Positions 44,601 to 57,479 of a stretch of DNA of 64,000 nt are shown piece after piece. Source of the stretch: Camellia lanceoleosa (Eukaryota; Streptophyta; Magnoliopsida; Ericales; Theaceae); assembly GCA_025200525.1 (NCBI GenBank), contig CM045762.1:88788717-88852716 (forward strand), given 5' to 3'. The notes beneath the pieces were generated by a model. It made no database searches. It saw nothing but the letters and a program-made list of their open reading frames with translations, and was not told the DNA's origin. Each line of letters begins with the position of its first letter. Positions within the stretch are counted from its first letter, which is position 1. Position numbers and translations under genes: made by a program.

Positions 44601-45749
44601 GTGTTCTTTTCGCTACCCCCGGTTACTAGATGGAGCTCAGTCAGGCATAGATCACCAGCTCAACAGTCTCCGGTTCAGTGGTCATTATCTACCTCACCTG
44701 TGCGCAGTTGGGTTCAATTTCCTGTATCTACCTCAGAAAAAGAGAATACACCGGATCAGATAGACCAATACCCCTTTGACAGTATAAGTATGGAGGACAT
44801 GATGCGTCAACTACAGCAAACCATCGAGGCCATGCAACAGGATGTTGTCTGCCAAGCAGAGGTTACCACTCGCCAAGCAGAGGTTGCGGCTCAGCAAGCT
44901 GAACTGATTGCTAGTCTCCGACAACAACAACAACAAACACAACAAGGGGCCGTTTCGGCTTCACATCCACCCCCACCCCCAGTCAGGATTCCGACACTTG
45001 GAGATACAACCAACGTCCAGGAAAATGTAGATGTCCCAGTGGATCCAATTTCACCCCAAGCCTCCAAAGTACGAGCCTACACAATGGAGCCACCATTTGA
45101 GTTAGAGGTTGATCCCACCTTTCTGAAAATGGACAAACTTGAGAAGCTTTTCAAGAAAGCTCAAGGTGTCAACTCAATCCCAGACATAGAGGATGGTTAC
45201 ACGGATTTGGCTGTGACATTGCCGGATAGATTCAAGATGCCACATATCGACCGCTTTGACGATTTGGGAGATCCTATGGTTTATCTGCGGTTGTTCTCGG
45301 ATATTCTGCGGCCAATGGGCCTCTCCAGGTTGCAAAAGCTTTCCCTCTATGGCCGGACCCTGTTGTGTATTGCGGCAATTTAGTATGCAAAACTGGAGGA
45401 CTCTATAAAGAGAAGTTGGGAAGAGATGGTTGAGGCCTTTGCCGCTCAATACTCCTATAACACTTAAATCGAGGTCACAACTCGTGATCTCGAGGCTACT
45501 CATCAAGAGCCAAAGGAGGGCTTCTCTGACTTCGTCACACGGTGGAGGGCCAAGGCCTCCATGATGACGACTCGACCAATCGAAAAAGACTAAATCCAGA
45601 TGGTAGTCCGCAATTTGCAGCCGAAGCTGATGCAAGGGATGATAGTCTTATCCCACCCTACCTTTGTTGACCTCCATGAGATTGGGGTGCAGATTGAGGA
45701 TTCCAAGAAGGGTTATACACGCAGTTCGAATGCAACCACGAGTGGTAAC
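44601..45749 (+). pseudogene. Ogre-like gag, N-terminal and capsid part
   Basis: The open frame 44601-45383 (it begins with GTG, so the true start is unclear) holds a Gln-rich coiled coil (MRQLQQTIEAMQQDVV...), a Pro run, then EKLFKKAQGVNSIPDIEDGY and RFKMPHIDRFDDLGDPMVYL, the capsid core entry. After a TAG at 45381 the frame continues as YAKLEDSIKRSWEEMVEAF, a stop, DLEATHQEPKEGFSDFVTRW, RAKASMMTTRPIEKD, a stop, and IQMVVRNLQPKLMQGMIVL. It would form the particle shell. It is interrupted at 45750 by a solo LTR of its own family. Confidence 0.88.
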
Positions 45750-48700
45750 TGTAGACACCCCATTTTTGACCATCCTCAAGACTCGGTTGTGCTTGCAGGT
45801 ACATCCGGACACAAGTTCAATTGCTCGTTGGGCATTCGACTTTTGCGTGGAACATCACAGGTTTGAGCTTTCCAGACCCTGTATCCTTTCTGCCCCATTC
45901 TTGGACCATGACTTGGTCTTTTCAGAATGTGTTTCTTGGTGCACTACCGGCCCCCTTTTGGACCTACTGGCCCCCACTTTGTTGCTGTCGGCCATTGATT
46001 GAGCCTGCCGGCCACCAATAAGCCACTGTCGGCCATCCCTGATGGCCGGCAGCACCCTTGTCTCAGCAGGTTTCACTCCAGATCTTTTGAGCCAGCTGGA
46101 ATCCTTTTATATGCCCTCCATACACATGTATGCAGGGATGAAGCTCTTGCCAAGGTTCTTGAAGAAGCTTTGCTTTGCTTTTCTTCTATATAAGGAGAGA
46201 GCCTCTCTCCTTAGCAGAGGTCCAGATTTTGGAGAAGAAATATCTCTCTCTCTCTCTCTATTGTTGTTGATTTGTGCCTTGAAGTCCATTTGCCTTGCAC
46301 TTTTACACTACAACACTTAGAGATACACCACCATCTTTGGATTGAGGTTCTTGGGAGGACTTCTTGAGCTCTGAAAGTGAGGTTTTACCCCTTGAAGTTG
46401 CTGGTTTCGAAGTTGATCTTCAAAAGTGAGCTTCTTTCCCTTTTTAGCACTTTTTTGTACCTCATTTTGGCCATCCTTGCACATTGTTTTAGGCCTTTCT
46501 TTTAACTGAAAAAAAGTCTTGTATTTAAGTACTTTTGAAGTTTGTTTAAGGTCTTTTGGCTGTTGAGGGTCTTCAACCCTCTTGTTGGCCTTGTTTGGCA
46601 TTGTTTTGAGACATGCCTTAAGGCCTCCGAGCTAGCCTTGGTTTGGCCTTCTAACCACTAAAATCCAGTGGATTTTCAGTGGTAGGCATGTGGTTTTGAG
46701 GCCTCAAATCAGAGGGGTTGGCCCCCTCTCTTTTGGTTTTTGTTTGCTTGCATTTTTGGCCTTCGAAAGGAGCATGCCTCTCTGTACTTTTGAGGCTTGG
46801 TTTAGGCCTTTTTTCTGTGACTTTTAGGACCTTCCTTGGCTCTACCCATGGCTGGTTTGGTCACCTTTTGCATGCATCTTGTATGTGTAGTGTAATTCCA
46901 TTCGTAGCTCATCAAAGTAGCATGTTTGCCTAGCTTGTGTTGAGTCCATTTCAGTAGGTTTTTGGTGATGTTTTACCATGCCTTAGATCTTTTTTGGATT
47001 GGTTTTGTCACTCCATGCATGTGCAATACACTTGTAGTGTAAATCTCATAAACTAGCTTTATATGCTTCTTGCTTTAGCATGTCATCCTAGCTTATGTTC
47101 AGTCCATTTCAGCATATATTTGGTCATCATTTGGCATGTCATGACTCTATCTTTTGCTGGTTTGGTCGTATTTTGCATGCTCCATATACTTGTAGAACAA
47201 ATCTTGCTTACTAGCCTTATGTGCATGTTGATTTGACTCATCATTCCAGCATATTTTGGCTTTGCTCCAGCATGATTTTATCCTTATTTTGAGGTGTTCT
47301 AACACTGTTTTGGGCTGCCATGGCCATATCACTCATGCTTTGTATAGCTATAGTGTAAATGCTTAGGCTAGTCTTGGGTTTTGAAGCCCCTACCGTGCCA
47401 TACATGTGATGTTTGCATGCTTTGCCATCATTTCAAATGTTATTTCAGTCCATGAAATATAGTCATACACTTGCATTTGACATGCTTTTAATGCCTTGGA
47501 GCCTTGGCTCTTTATGCCTCAAGAATGAACTTTTGTGCATGCCATTAAGCCTAAGCCTTTGGCTCATCATATCAGTGCATTTTTGGTCTTGTTATACCAT
47601 GATGTAACTCTGTTTTATGTTGTCCAAGTCATGCCATGTTTGGTTTTAATAGGTGTAGTGCATTGCCTCTTTTGTAGCCTTGCATGCTCCATGTTTTTGG
47701 CCTTGTGTTCTAGCTTGTGTTGGCTAGCTTTGGGCTTGTTTTTGGTCTTGTTTGGACCTTCCTTGGGACTGCTTTAGGTTCCCTTAGCCCTTTAGGGCTT
47801 GCCTTGCATGGCCATGGTTTAAGTCCCTTTGTTAGTTTCGAGCTTTGAGTTTTCTAACATGCTATGCTTGCATTGTTTAGTTGATTTGGCATCAATTTAC
47901 ATGAGATTTCAGAGGATTTAGTATTGTCATACTTCCATGTTTGTCACCCTTTAAGTGTGCTTAAGAGTTGCATCTTTGTGCCTTAATCCTTGAGCCAATT
48001 GGCATGCATGTTTCCCTTGCCTTTTCATGGTTTTCATGCTATCAATTCATCACTTATGGCCACTGATTTGGGCATAGCTAAGGTCTGCCTATTTTGGTTT
48101 AAGTCCATCCCTTGCATGTTGTTGCATGCTTGTCTTGCATATTGTTGTATCTTGCTCCATCTTTGCATGTTTTCGCATGCTAGTTCCATTACATGTTGTT
48201 GCATGTTTATGACACTGCATTTTGCATGCTTAAGTCATATTGCATGATTGCATGTTCAAGTTAGCATTGTGTATCCCATCCTTGCATTGCATTGTTGTTT
48301 GGATTAAGTATTAATCCGAGCACGAGGAACGAGGGGCATTTCATACTTCAAGTGATGAAACGTGTCTCAATTCTCAGTTGCCAACGCTCTTGATGATCCA
48401 TGATGGAGTTCTAGGCACTTATGTGTTTATTTGTGCATTCATTTCACATTGATTTGCACAAGTTGGATCTTTGGCCATCATGCATCGGGATGCGTGATTG
48501 ATGGTCGTGGATCCGACTATGCCTCTCCCTTGATGTTTTGAGGTGATATGGGGTGGCATAGTGCGTACATATCCTTGGGAGACCCTCTATTTTCTCTGTT
48601 TTGTGCTCTACTGCAGCTTGGTGTCCCAGCACATCAGTGGCCGGCAGTGCCTTGTTGTTGGCCGGCACCCCTTCATTTTTGGTCAGCAGTGGCTCCTCGT

Positions 48701-50114
48701 GGCCGGCAGGCCACTGATGCACTCCCCAGCATGTTTTTGGTAAGGTTCAGTAGGAATTCCTTGAGGACACCCTGCAGACAGAGCCTCTAAAGAGCAACTG
48801 GAGAGTTTTTCGGGGCGATATGCATACTCCTCTCCTTCTGTGAACAGAGCTGGAGTGGCTTTATTTGTTGCTTTTCATTCGTAGTTAATTAATTTTTTAA
48901 TTAATTAAGTGTTGTAATAATTAGTTGTAGCTAGTTATTCAATTCGGTTATGTAATAATTAATTAGCTTGTTAGTTAGTTAATTAGTTGGCATGTATTAT
49001 TTATTCGGACCCTTTGTCGAGAGGGCCAATGTTGTAATAAGTGTGCGTGCGTGTGTGCATGTCTTCCAACCTCCATTTCTTTCTCCCTTTTATTGACCTA
49101 CTTTCAGTGGTTAGTTTTAGGGCATGTTTCAATTAGCATACTTATGCTTTGCATGTTTGCATCCATTCATCTGTCTAGCATCCTTATGTTCGCATGTTTG
49201 CATCATTCATCTATATTGCATGCACCGGGCTCGGCGCATCATACTAACTGCATCGTATTTCAATTCCGAGTTGAATACATGATTATCTAATCGCATCTCA
49301 TATGCCACATTAGAATAGCCGAGCCTATTTCTAGTTGCATTTTGTATGTGTTGCATTAGCCATCTTAACATGAACTAGGATCATGCATTGATTACTAACT
49401 AGTTTCTGTTTTGGCTCGGAGTACACTGAAAGTGTTTATGCTTTAGCATCTTGCATGTGCGTTATTGATTACCATGAAAGTATGCTTGCCATGAGGCTAA
49501 CTGCTTAATTGATATAAACTGCCTGAATGCCTGTGGGTGAAGGTTAGATTACTTGAATTGGAACGATTCATTGAAATCCGCATTTTAGCCTACTTACAAG
49601 TAGCAAACTTCAAACCATTTTCCAAACAAACGGATATGTGATGCTTTGTTCCAAATTAGGTGATCTAGTCTATACTTGTATGTTGTGCGCATCACATAGT
49701 AATTCTAGCTAATTAACCGGAATAAGAACACATGTGTTTTTAAAAACAAGATATCATGTTTAGTAGTGGCCGATCTTTGATCCAGCGAGCGGGGGTGCTC
49801 ATAGATGACCTTCCCCAATCGTACCCAAGTTCCCGAGCTGAGGCAACTTTGGTGATAACGGACACATGGCCTTAGGCAACGAGTCATGGTTTCCTAAATT
49901 CCTCAAAAATGAAATATTTAGGTGGCGACTCTGTATCTGGCAAAGCAATCCATATTTGGCACTTCTTTCTTAAAAATCAGTTTTCCAAAACGATTTGCCG
50001 GATTTGGACTCTTTGGTGATTTATCAATCTCACATCGCACATTGTGAGATCAGATTAAGAACCGTGACAATTTGAGTTTGAACTGTCGCATGAGGCCCTC
50101 GGGGCGCGTCTACA
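45750..50114 (+). mobile_element. solo LTR of the Ogre-like family, 4.37 kb, TSD GTAAC
   Basis: Starts TGTAGACACC, ends GTCTACA, and is flanked by perfect GTAAC at 45745-45749 and 50115-50119. It has the same internal order as the 5' LTR: GGCC-rich cluster (45940-46060), imperfect palindrome (46118-46132), TATA (46187), degenerate direct repeats (46750-48250), second GGCC-rich cluster (48630-48720), and the conserved TCGGACCC...GAGGGCC block (49010). It inserted into the gag of its own family and then lost its interior by LTR recombination. Confidence 0.93.
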
Positions 50115-50119
50115 GTAAC

Positions 50120-50701
50120 GCAGCTGCGAGAACTTCTGACGTGGGCATGGTCACCACCACCACACCAAAAATGGCCACCCCATTCACCGGTGCATTTGGA
50201 ACCTGCTCACAGCCTGCCAAATACCCACCTTGGGGCCAGAGGGTGTTCACCCCACTGTATATGTCTTTGTCAACGGCCCTGAAGGTCTTGATCAGAAAGG
50301 GGCATATGAAGCCCCTGGAGCCGCGGCCATTACCGAATAACCTTCCTCCCTCCCATAACCCAGCTAAATACTGCGCCTTTTAGCAGCAGCATGGTCACGA
50401 CACCGACCTCTGCTTCAGACTCCGTCATGAAATTCAAGATCTCATCGACATTATGGTGATAGCGCCTCTAGAAAAACCAAATGTCACTACCAACCCTCTC
50501 CCACCACATAACCAAAACCCTCCACCTAGGCAGGTAAACCTCATCCAAACAACGACCAACCCGTTTGATCCTAACATATATATCACTCCCTCCCACCTAC
50601 CTAAGCTTGAGGTGTTCATCCCAGATAACACAGACTTGTGCATGTTGAGCACTTCCCTACCCCAACCTGAACCCGTGGTGGTGGCTGTGGTAGAAGGCAT
50701 G
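50120..50701 (+). pseudogene. Ogre-like gag, C-terminal zinc-knuckle part
   Basis: Directly continues gag once the solo LTR and one GTAAC are removed. The frame contains PKMATPFTGAFGTCSQPAKY, LIRKGHMKPLEPRPLPNNLP and a zinc-knuckle-like block CAF-stop-QQHGHDTDLCFRLRHEIQ (Cys, His, His, Cys in Ogre-type spacing) with one TAG, then DLIDIMVIAPLEKPN and a Pro-rich stretch. The knuckle would bind RNA. It is interrupted by a second solo LTR at 50702. Confidence 0.82.
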
Positions 50702-53700
50702 TGTAGACACCCCATTTTTGACCAACCTTAAGACTCAGACGTCATCATTTGTGCGCATGATGATTGCGCATGTTTGTGCTAGTTTTGAGTGCCCGAAGGT
50801 CTCGGCCGAGCGCCTTGTCTTTGAGCCTCTAAACTCTCTGTGTTTTGGCCTTGTTTTTAGGCCAAACCTTGGTGCCTCTTGGCTGAAGGAGAGTGGGGCC
50901 CTACTGGCCACTTTTGGCATTTGCCAGCCACTTTTTCTCTTTGCCAACTAGTTGAGGTGGTCGATCAGCTAGTTGAAGTGGCCAGTCAGCCACTTGAACT
51001 AGCCGGTGGCCAATTTTCTCCTTTTTCTGATATTTTCAGATCTTTTGAGTCAGCTGTTGGGCATTGAGGCTCATCTCCATACACGTGTATAAAGGGATTG
51101 GGGCCAAGCTTTGGCTTAACTCTCTATATAAGGGGAGGTTCCTCCCCCTATTTGAGGGTTCAGAATTTTTAGAAGCTTTTTTTACTCTCTCTCTCTAGAA
51201 TTCTCTCTCTCTCTATATATATATATATTGTCCTCTATAGTGCTTGAAATTGAGTGTTCTTGACTTATTTGCATAGAACCCTCCTAGCCAAACATCGTGA
51301 CCTTAGAGCTGAGATTCCTTAAGGCTTGTTTGGGCTCCCTAAAGCTAGTTTTTGGCTCAGAAGTTGTCCTTTAGTTACTGTGCTTCAAAGGTAAGCTTCT
51401 TTCTCTTTTTAGCTTGTTTTTGTACACTAGTTTAGGCCACCTTTGCATGCTATTTTGGCCTAGTTGTCAACTACAAAAACCTCTTTTTTTAAGTGTTAAA
51501 AATGTTGGTTTGAGTCCTTGTTGGAGTTAGAGGTGGTCCACCATCTTTTATTGCTTATTTGCTAAGCTTTTGTACCACCTTTTATGGCTATTCAAACTAT
51601 CTCTTTTTGGCCTTTTAACCACTGAATTACAGAGGAACTTCAGTGGTGGAAAGGTGGTTTTGAGGTCCCAAATAGGAGGGGGTGGTGCCCTCTCCTCTTC
51701 TCTTGCTTGCATGTGTCTCTTGCTTGCATGTGTTGATGGCCCCCCAAATGAGCATGTGTTTCTATCATTTTGTGGCGTAGTTCAAGCATATTTTTGTGAC
51801 TTTTTGGACCTATCATAACTCTGTTTTTGGCTGGTTTGGTCACCTCTTGCATGCTTCTTGCACTTGTAGTGTAATCTTACTTGTTAGCCTTGCATGGCTC
51901 ATGAGTTCGCCCATTAACCTAGCATGTGTTAGCTCTACTCCAGCATGTTTTTGGCCATTATTTAACATGCTTTAACTCTGTTTTGAGTGGCCTTGGCCGT
52001 TTGAGGCTTGCCTTGCATGGTTGTAATGTAAAGGGCCTTGACTAGTTTTGAATTTTGAAGCCTTTAGCATGCTTTGCTTGTGATGTTTGCATGTCTTAGC
52101 AATCATTTCTCATGTGATTTCAGAGCATATACTTCCATCATACACTCATATATATCGCTCTTTAATTGTGTTTGAGAGTTGAGCCTTATGCCTCGTTTAT
52201 GAGCCAATGCATGAACATCATTTTCTTGCCTTTCTTGCTATCATCTCAGCACATTTTGGCCACTATTTTGGCATGCATGAGGTCTGTTTAGGGCTGGTTT
52301 AGTCCTTTGAGCATTGTGTTGCATGGTTCTAGTGTTGTGTCTTTCACTAGTTTTAATGATTAAGTCTTCTAACATGTTGTACATGAGTTATTTGTATGTT
52401 AGAGTCTTGTATTTCATGCCACTTTAGCATTGAAATTCTGCCACCTCCCTCATTTCTTCACTTTTGATTTCATTTGAGGTTGGTTGGCCTTGAGTTTGTG
52501 TTTGAGCTCGGGATTGAGGCTTGTGCTTAAATGGCTTTAACCCTCTTTTGAGGGTTTCTCCTAGTCAAAGGCATGGTCTCTCCTATGTCTTAAATCATTC
52601 TTTTGGTTGACCTCCTCTCCTTAAAGGACTTGCACATTGGACTTAACCAATTAAGGAATGGCTTGGTAACATAAAATGTATAAACAAGAATTGAATCAAC
52701 TAAAACATGCCAAGATAACATATGTGTGTTGCATTGCATATGTTTGGATCAGACGTTAATCCAAATACAAGAAATATGGGACGTTTCATACTTGAAGTGA
52801 TGAAACGTGTCATATTTCTCGGTCGCCAACACCCTTGATCAAACATGATGGGGTGGAGGCTCTTTGTGTGTTGTTTGTGCATTCATCAATATTGTACAAG
52901 CTTGGTCCTCGGCCACCATGCATCAAAAATGCTTGGTTGGTGGCTAGAGAGCCAAGTGCCACACTCCTTTGAGCTTGAGACATGATGAGGAGAGTTGCAG
53001 TGCCTACATTATCTTGCAAATACATTGTTGTGCCTCTGTTGTTCTCTGTTGCAGAAAAACCAAAAGTTTGGGAAAGCAACTCGCCGACCGGCCAGTTGAA
53101 GTGGCTAGCAGCCACTTTTTCTAGCTGGCAGTCCACCAACAGGTTCCTGTGTTGAAGTAAAAGTAGTCTGGAGATTGGTGCAATTTTCAGAGATCAAGGT
53201 AAGTGCAAACAGAGGCAATTGACGGCATAGTAATGGATTTCCGAGCGAACGCCAACCGAGCATGCATGTCTCCCTTGCCCGCGAGGCCATCTTCCCTTTA
53301 TTACTTTATTAGTTAGTTGCTTCTAACTATTTCAATGTGTTGTAATTAATTAGCTTAGATAGTTAATTAATTTAATTGCTTTAATTAGCTTAGATTAGCT
53401 AGTTATTCAATCTCATTTGTATTGTAATAATTAATTAGCTAGAATAGTTAATTAGTTGGTTTGTAATAAGTAGTTTAGCTTAGCGTAGCTAGTTAGCTTA
53501 TTATTCGGACCCTCCGTCGAGAGGGCACAATGTTGTAATAAGTGTGCGTGCATGTGTGCATGTCTTCCAACCCCACGTCTTTCTCCTTTTTACTTAATCG
53601 CTTTCGATAGTTAGTTTAGGGCACGTTTTGATTAGCATAACTTATGCTTGCATGTTTGCATCATTCATTTGTCTTGCATGCACCAGGCTCGACGCATCAT

Positions 53701-54644
53701 TTAAACTGCATTGTATTTCAATACTTATTTGAATACATGTATCAACTGTTGCATTCATATGCCATCTTAGATAACTGAACCTATTTTAGTTGCAGTATTG
53801 CATGCGTTGCATTAGACATCTTGCATAGTTAGGATCATGCATTGATTTCTAATTAGCTTTTATTTTGGCTTGGAGTACACTGTAAATGTTACGCTTTAGC
53901 ATACTTGCATGTGTGTAAGTGATTGCCATGTTAGCATGCTTTCCATGAGGCTACTTGCTTGAATGCTAAACTGCATGAATACCTATGGATGAAGCCTTTA
54001 TTACTTGAATTGGAACAATTCATCAAATGTGAGTTTTAAGCCCACTTGTTTGTGGCAAATCATGTTTTAAGCCCACTTGAGAGTGGCAAATCTGCACTTT
54101 AGCCTACTTGAGGGTAGCAATTTCAAACCATTTTCAAAAACAAACATGAAATGTTTTGTTCCAATTCTTACAATTGAGTCTATACTTGTATGTTGTGCGC
54201 ATCACATAGTAAGGTTAGCTTAATAATTAGAATAAGAACACATGTGTTTATCAAACAACATATCATGATTAGTAGAGGCCGATCTTTGATCGGGCGAGCG
54301 GGGGTGCTCATTTTAGGACCTTCCCCTCTCGTACCCAAGTTCCCGAGCCGAACTTTGGTGATGACGGATACGTGACTTTTAGCACGAGTCAGGGTTTCCT
54401 AAATTTCCCAAAACAAAATATTTAGGTGGCGACTCTGTAATCTGGCAAAGTAGTCCATATGTTTGGCGCTTTTTGATTAAAATCGATTTTCCAAAATGAT
54501 TTGTCGAATTTGGACTCTTTGGTGATTTATCAGTCTTACATTGCACTTTGTGAGATTAGATTCAGAACCGTAACAGGAGTCCGAACTGTAGGGGACCAAT
54601 TCGAAGCCCTCCGAAAGGGAAGCGGCGAAGAAAATCGAGCTACA
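50702..54644 (+). mobile_element. solo LTR of the Ogre-like family, 3.94 kb, TSD GCATG
   Basis: Starts TGTAGACACC and ends AGCTACA, with perfect GCATG at 50697-50701 and 54645-54649. The order of palindrome (51077-51090), TATA (51125), degenerate direct repeats (51800-52450), GGCC-type clusters (50900-51010 and 53080-53140) and conserved end is the same as in the other two LTRs. It is closer in length to the 5' LTR than the other solo LTR is. ORFs inside are incidental. Confidence 0.93.
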
Positions 54645-55556
54645 GCATGCCTGAAGGTGCCGTAAGGATAACTGAGGAAGCATACAACCTTTGCTGCTAC
54701 ATTGTGCTAGTGAGCCAAGCCAAGCCGATGGTGGAATTGCCAGTGGGAATGGATGTAAAAGTTGTCCGGGAGAACGGGCCTAGCTAGGGGTTGGATGACT
54801 TAGCGGAGCTTGAGGAAGATGTCGCTAACCTGTAATTCTTTGACGAACAGGACCTAGGGGATGTGAGCATCAATTGGTTTGACTTGAGTGGATTTGTGGA
54901 TGCTACAGGTTGACTCAGTGATGAACCAGACATTGATGAGGGGTCTCAGGAAAAACGAGAACAACTAGAAGTGGAAACTACTGCAAAGGTTTGAATGGCC
55001 GAGGATGAACAGAAATTGTCGGAGAGCACCGGAACGGAGAATTTTGCTTAGGAGTTGGGCAGTTTGTGTACAGCTGACACGGAATAGGAAGCTGCGCTGA
55101 AACGGTTTGAACAAGAGAAAATCGAGAATGATGACAAGGCTAGAAAGGCCAAGGGCCCTGTGGGGGCAGAATGTGCTGTGAGCACGGGAACAATTTCAGC
55201 AGCACCAGACAGTTGTTTGTCAGTTTCTGGAGGAACTTGATGGGAAGACGATGACTTACGTCTTGGCCATATTGGCGAGGACTGGGGGCAGAATCAACCA
55301 GATGACACTTGGTATACCGAGGAGGTCGACCATATGACCCGGAGTGGGCGGTACTTCAAGCCCTTACATTTAGACCAGCCAGAGGCATCCGGGAAAGACA
55401 AGGAAGTAGAAAAATAGAAAGACAGACTGCTTAAGGAGGAAGCTATACTGAAGTAGCTGAAAAAAATTCAAGCTGACATCTCCATCTGGGGACTGCTCAT
55501 GGTCTCAAGGGTTTATAGACAAGCCGTCCTTTCAGCCATGGACAAGGCTAAGCTTT
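54645..55556 (+). pseudogene. Ogre-like gag-protease linker, heavily decayed
   Basis: Mixed frames give EEDVANL, FFDEQDLGDVSINWFDLSGF, SDEPDIDEGSQEKREQLEV, EVDHMTRSGRYFKPLHLDQP, EASGKDKEVEK and ISIWGLLMVSRVYRQAVLSA, MDKAKLSIDTT. These acidic and MTRSGRYF-type stretches are the usual region before the Ogre protease. At least seven in-frame stops occur. No enzymatic domain. Confidence 0.75.
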
Positions 55557-55954
55557 CTATTGATACGACCCGGAATAGTTTGTCGGACTGGTGTTCCCAG
55601 GTGGCGCTTCATTGACTTTAACTTTCACGGACAAAGAACTACTGCCTGAGGGCTCTGAACACAACAAGCCGCTGTATATCTTTGTGGAGTGTAAGGAAAA
55701 ATGGATACCAGTTGTCCTGGTTGACACGGGATCTACAATCAATGTATGTCTGTCGCGAACGGCGTATGCTATCGGGTTGAAGCTCGCAGATTTCGCACCA
55801 ACAGCCCAGGTGATTCGGGCCTGAGATAACACTAGTCGGGAAGTGATGGGGACGGTACGAATCAAAACTCAGGTTGGCCCGACACAGCAAGATATTGAGT
55901 TTCATGTCTTAGATGTTCCAGCCACCTTCAATCTACTCTTTGGACGGCCGTGGT
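55557..55954 (+). pseudogene. Ogre-like aspartic protease, first part
   Basis: The frame 55591-55824 reads FPGGASLTLTFTDKELLPEG, KPLYIFVECKEKWIPVVLVD and TGSTINVCLSRTAYAIGLKL. The catalytic DTGS begins at 55723 and is intact. After a TGA at 55822-55824 (DNTSREVMGTVRIKTQVGP, EFHVLDVPATFNLLFGRPW) the frame is cut by a gypsy LTR at 55955 within GRPWL. Confidence 0.9.
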
Positions 55955-56974
55955 TGTGATAACCTTGTTCCGTATTATGCTAATTGGTCCTTATTACGAA
56001 TGTGATTATGTGTTTGATATGATTCTGTGTGCCATTTATGTGAAAATATGTGGTTTTGAATTTCTATCTATTCACCGTAGGAATATCTGTTTGATTATCT
56101 GCTTGGAATTTAAATTGAAGGCCTTATCGGCCACAAAACCCGAAATTGATTACGCCATTGTGATTGGCATAATTTTTAGAGCCTACGGCGAAATTTAATT
56201 GAAAATTGATTCGGATCAAATTAATTAGATTAAATTAATGGTGTAGTGCCCAAATTGTTTAATGTTGATAATTATGATTAATGGGACTTATATATAAGTG
56301 GAGCACTACGCTCAATTCTCCTCTTTAGCTTCTATTTGGCTGATTTTAGCTCTCTAGGAGTGAGAGACCCGAAATTAGAGAGAGAGATGGGAGACAATCT
56401 AAGGTTTGGTCAAGAGGCTTGGAATCTTGAAGTTAAACTCAAAAATTAACCATAGATTGGGAAGATTGGGCTTTCAGGTAAGCAATTGGTTATGAATTCA
56501 TGAGTTTAATATTGTAATTTTGAGAATTGAAAGTTGAATGGTGATTAAGAACAAGGATTGTGTTGTATTTGATGAATTTGAAGTCAATAGGTGCATGCAT
56601 GTAAGAAATTGCTATGAATTTCCATGTTTGAGCATAAAGTATGCAATCCATGTTGAATTTTGATTGAAGTCCATGAATTTGATCATCTCTTCACCAATTA
56701 AGTTGAGAATAATGAGTATCTCCCACATGCAAGTGCAAATCATGGAGGTATGAGTCTTGAATGTTTGAATTTAGTGTGTTGGTGATGAGTTTGGGATAAT
56801 TTGAGGCATACATGTAATTGATTCATGGAATTGAGCTTCATAATGTTGTAATTTGGTGTTTGTACCATGCTAGTATATGTATATGTGAAATTTGAGTCAT
56901 CATATGCAAGAAACATGAGTTTGAATGTCAAGTTTGAAGTTCAAAGGGTTGCTGGAAAAACCCAGATTTTGGCA

Positions 56975-57130
56975 TGTCCGCTCGAGCGGGGGAACTGCCG
57001 CTCGAGCGGGAAATACGAGCTCCCAGAATATTTTGCAGACATGGTGTCCACTCGAGCGGGAAATACGAGCTAACCAGAACTTTTGCAGACCTATTGGGTC
57101 TGCTCGAGCAGGGAAGTCCACGCTCGAGCG
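56975..57130. repeat. CTCGAG palindrome cluster in the gypsy LTR
   Basis: Five CTCGAG sites, mostly as CGCTCGAGCGGG, are interspersed with repeats of AAATACGAGC and TTTTGCAGAC. This corresponds to the cluster at 18910-19350 and the weaker one at 8640-8870. Confidence 0.8.
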
Positions 57131-57479
57131 GGGACCCCTGTTTCTGAAATTTCGAAAATGCATTATGTGTTTCGTTTTCCATTCTCTTTCACTTCTAAGC
57201 ACTCTTAGGCATGCATTGAGCATTATAAATGTGTTAAAAGGATAAGAATAAAGCCTAAAGAGGAATATGTGAATTAAGAACGTAATGAATTGTTTGTGAC
57301 CCATTGTGTTCATGGAATGTGTAGGGCCAAGCTCCAGGGCAAATCACCCAGCCGATCACTGTGAGTAATATCTTATTAAAGATATCTGAAGTATGTTATT
57401 TGTCCAATTGTTTACTTCTATGTAAGCCTCATAAGTCTATTTATCTGAATGGTGGACAAATGTTTGCTATGCCAAATGA

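Noticed and set aside
40201..54375. Dozens of ORFs in the giant LTRs
   Set aside because: Non-conserved between the three LTR copies and without motifs; they are chance ORFs in long LTRs.
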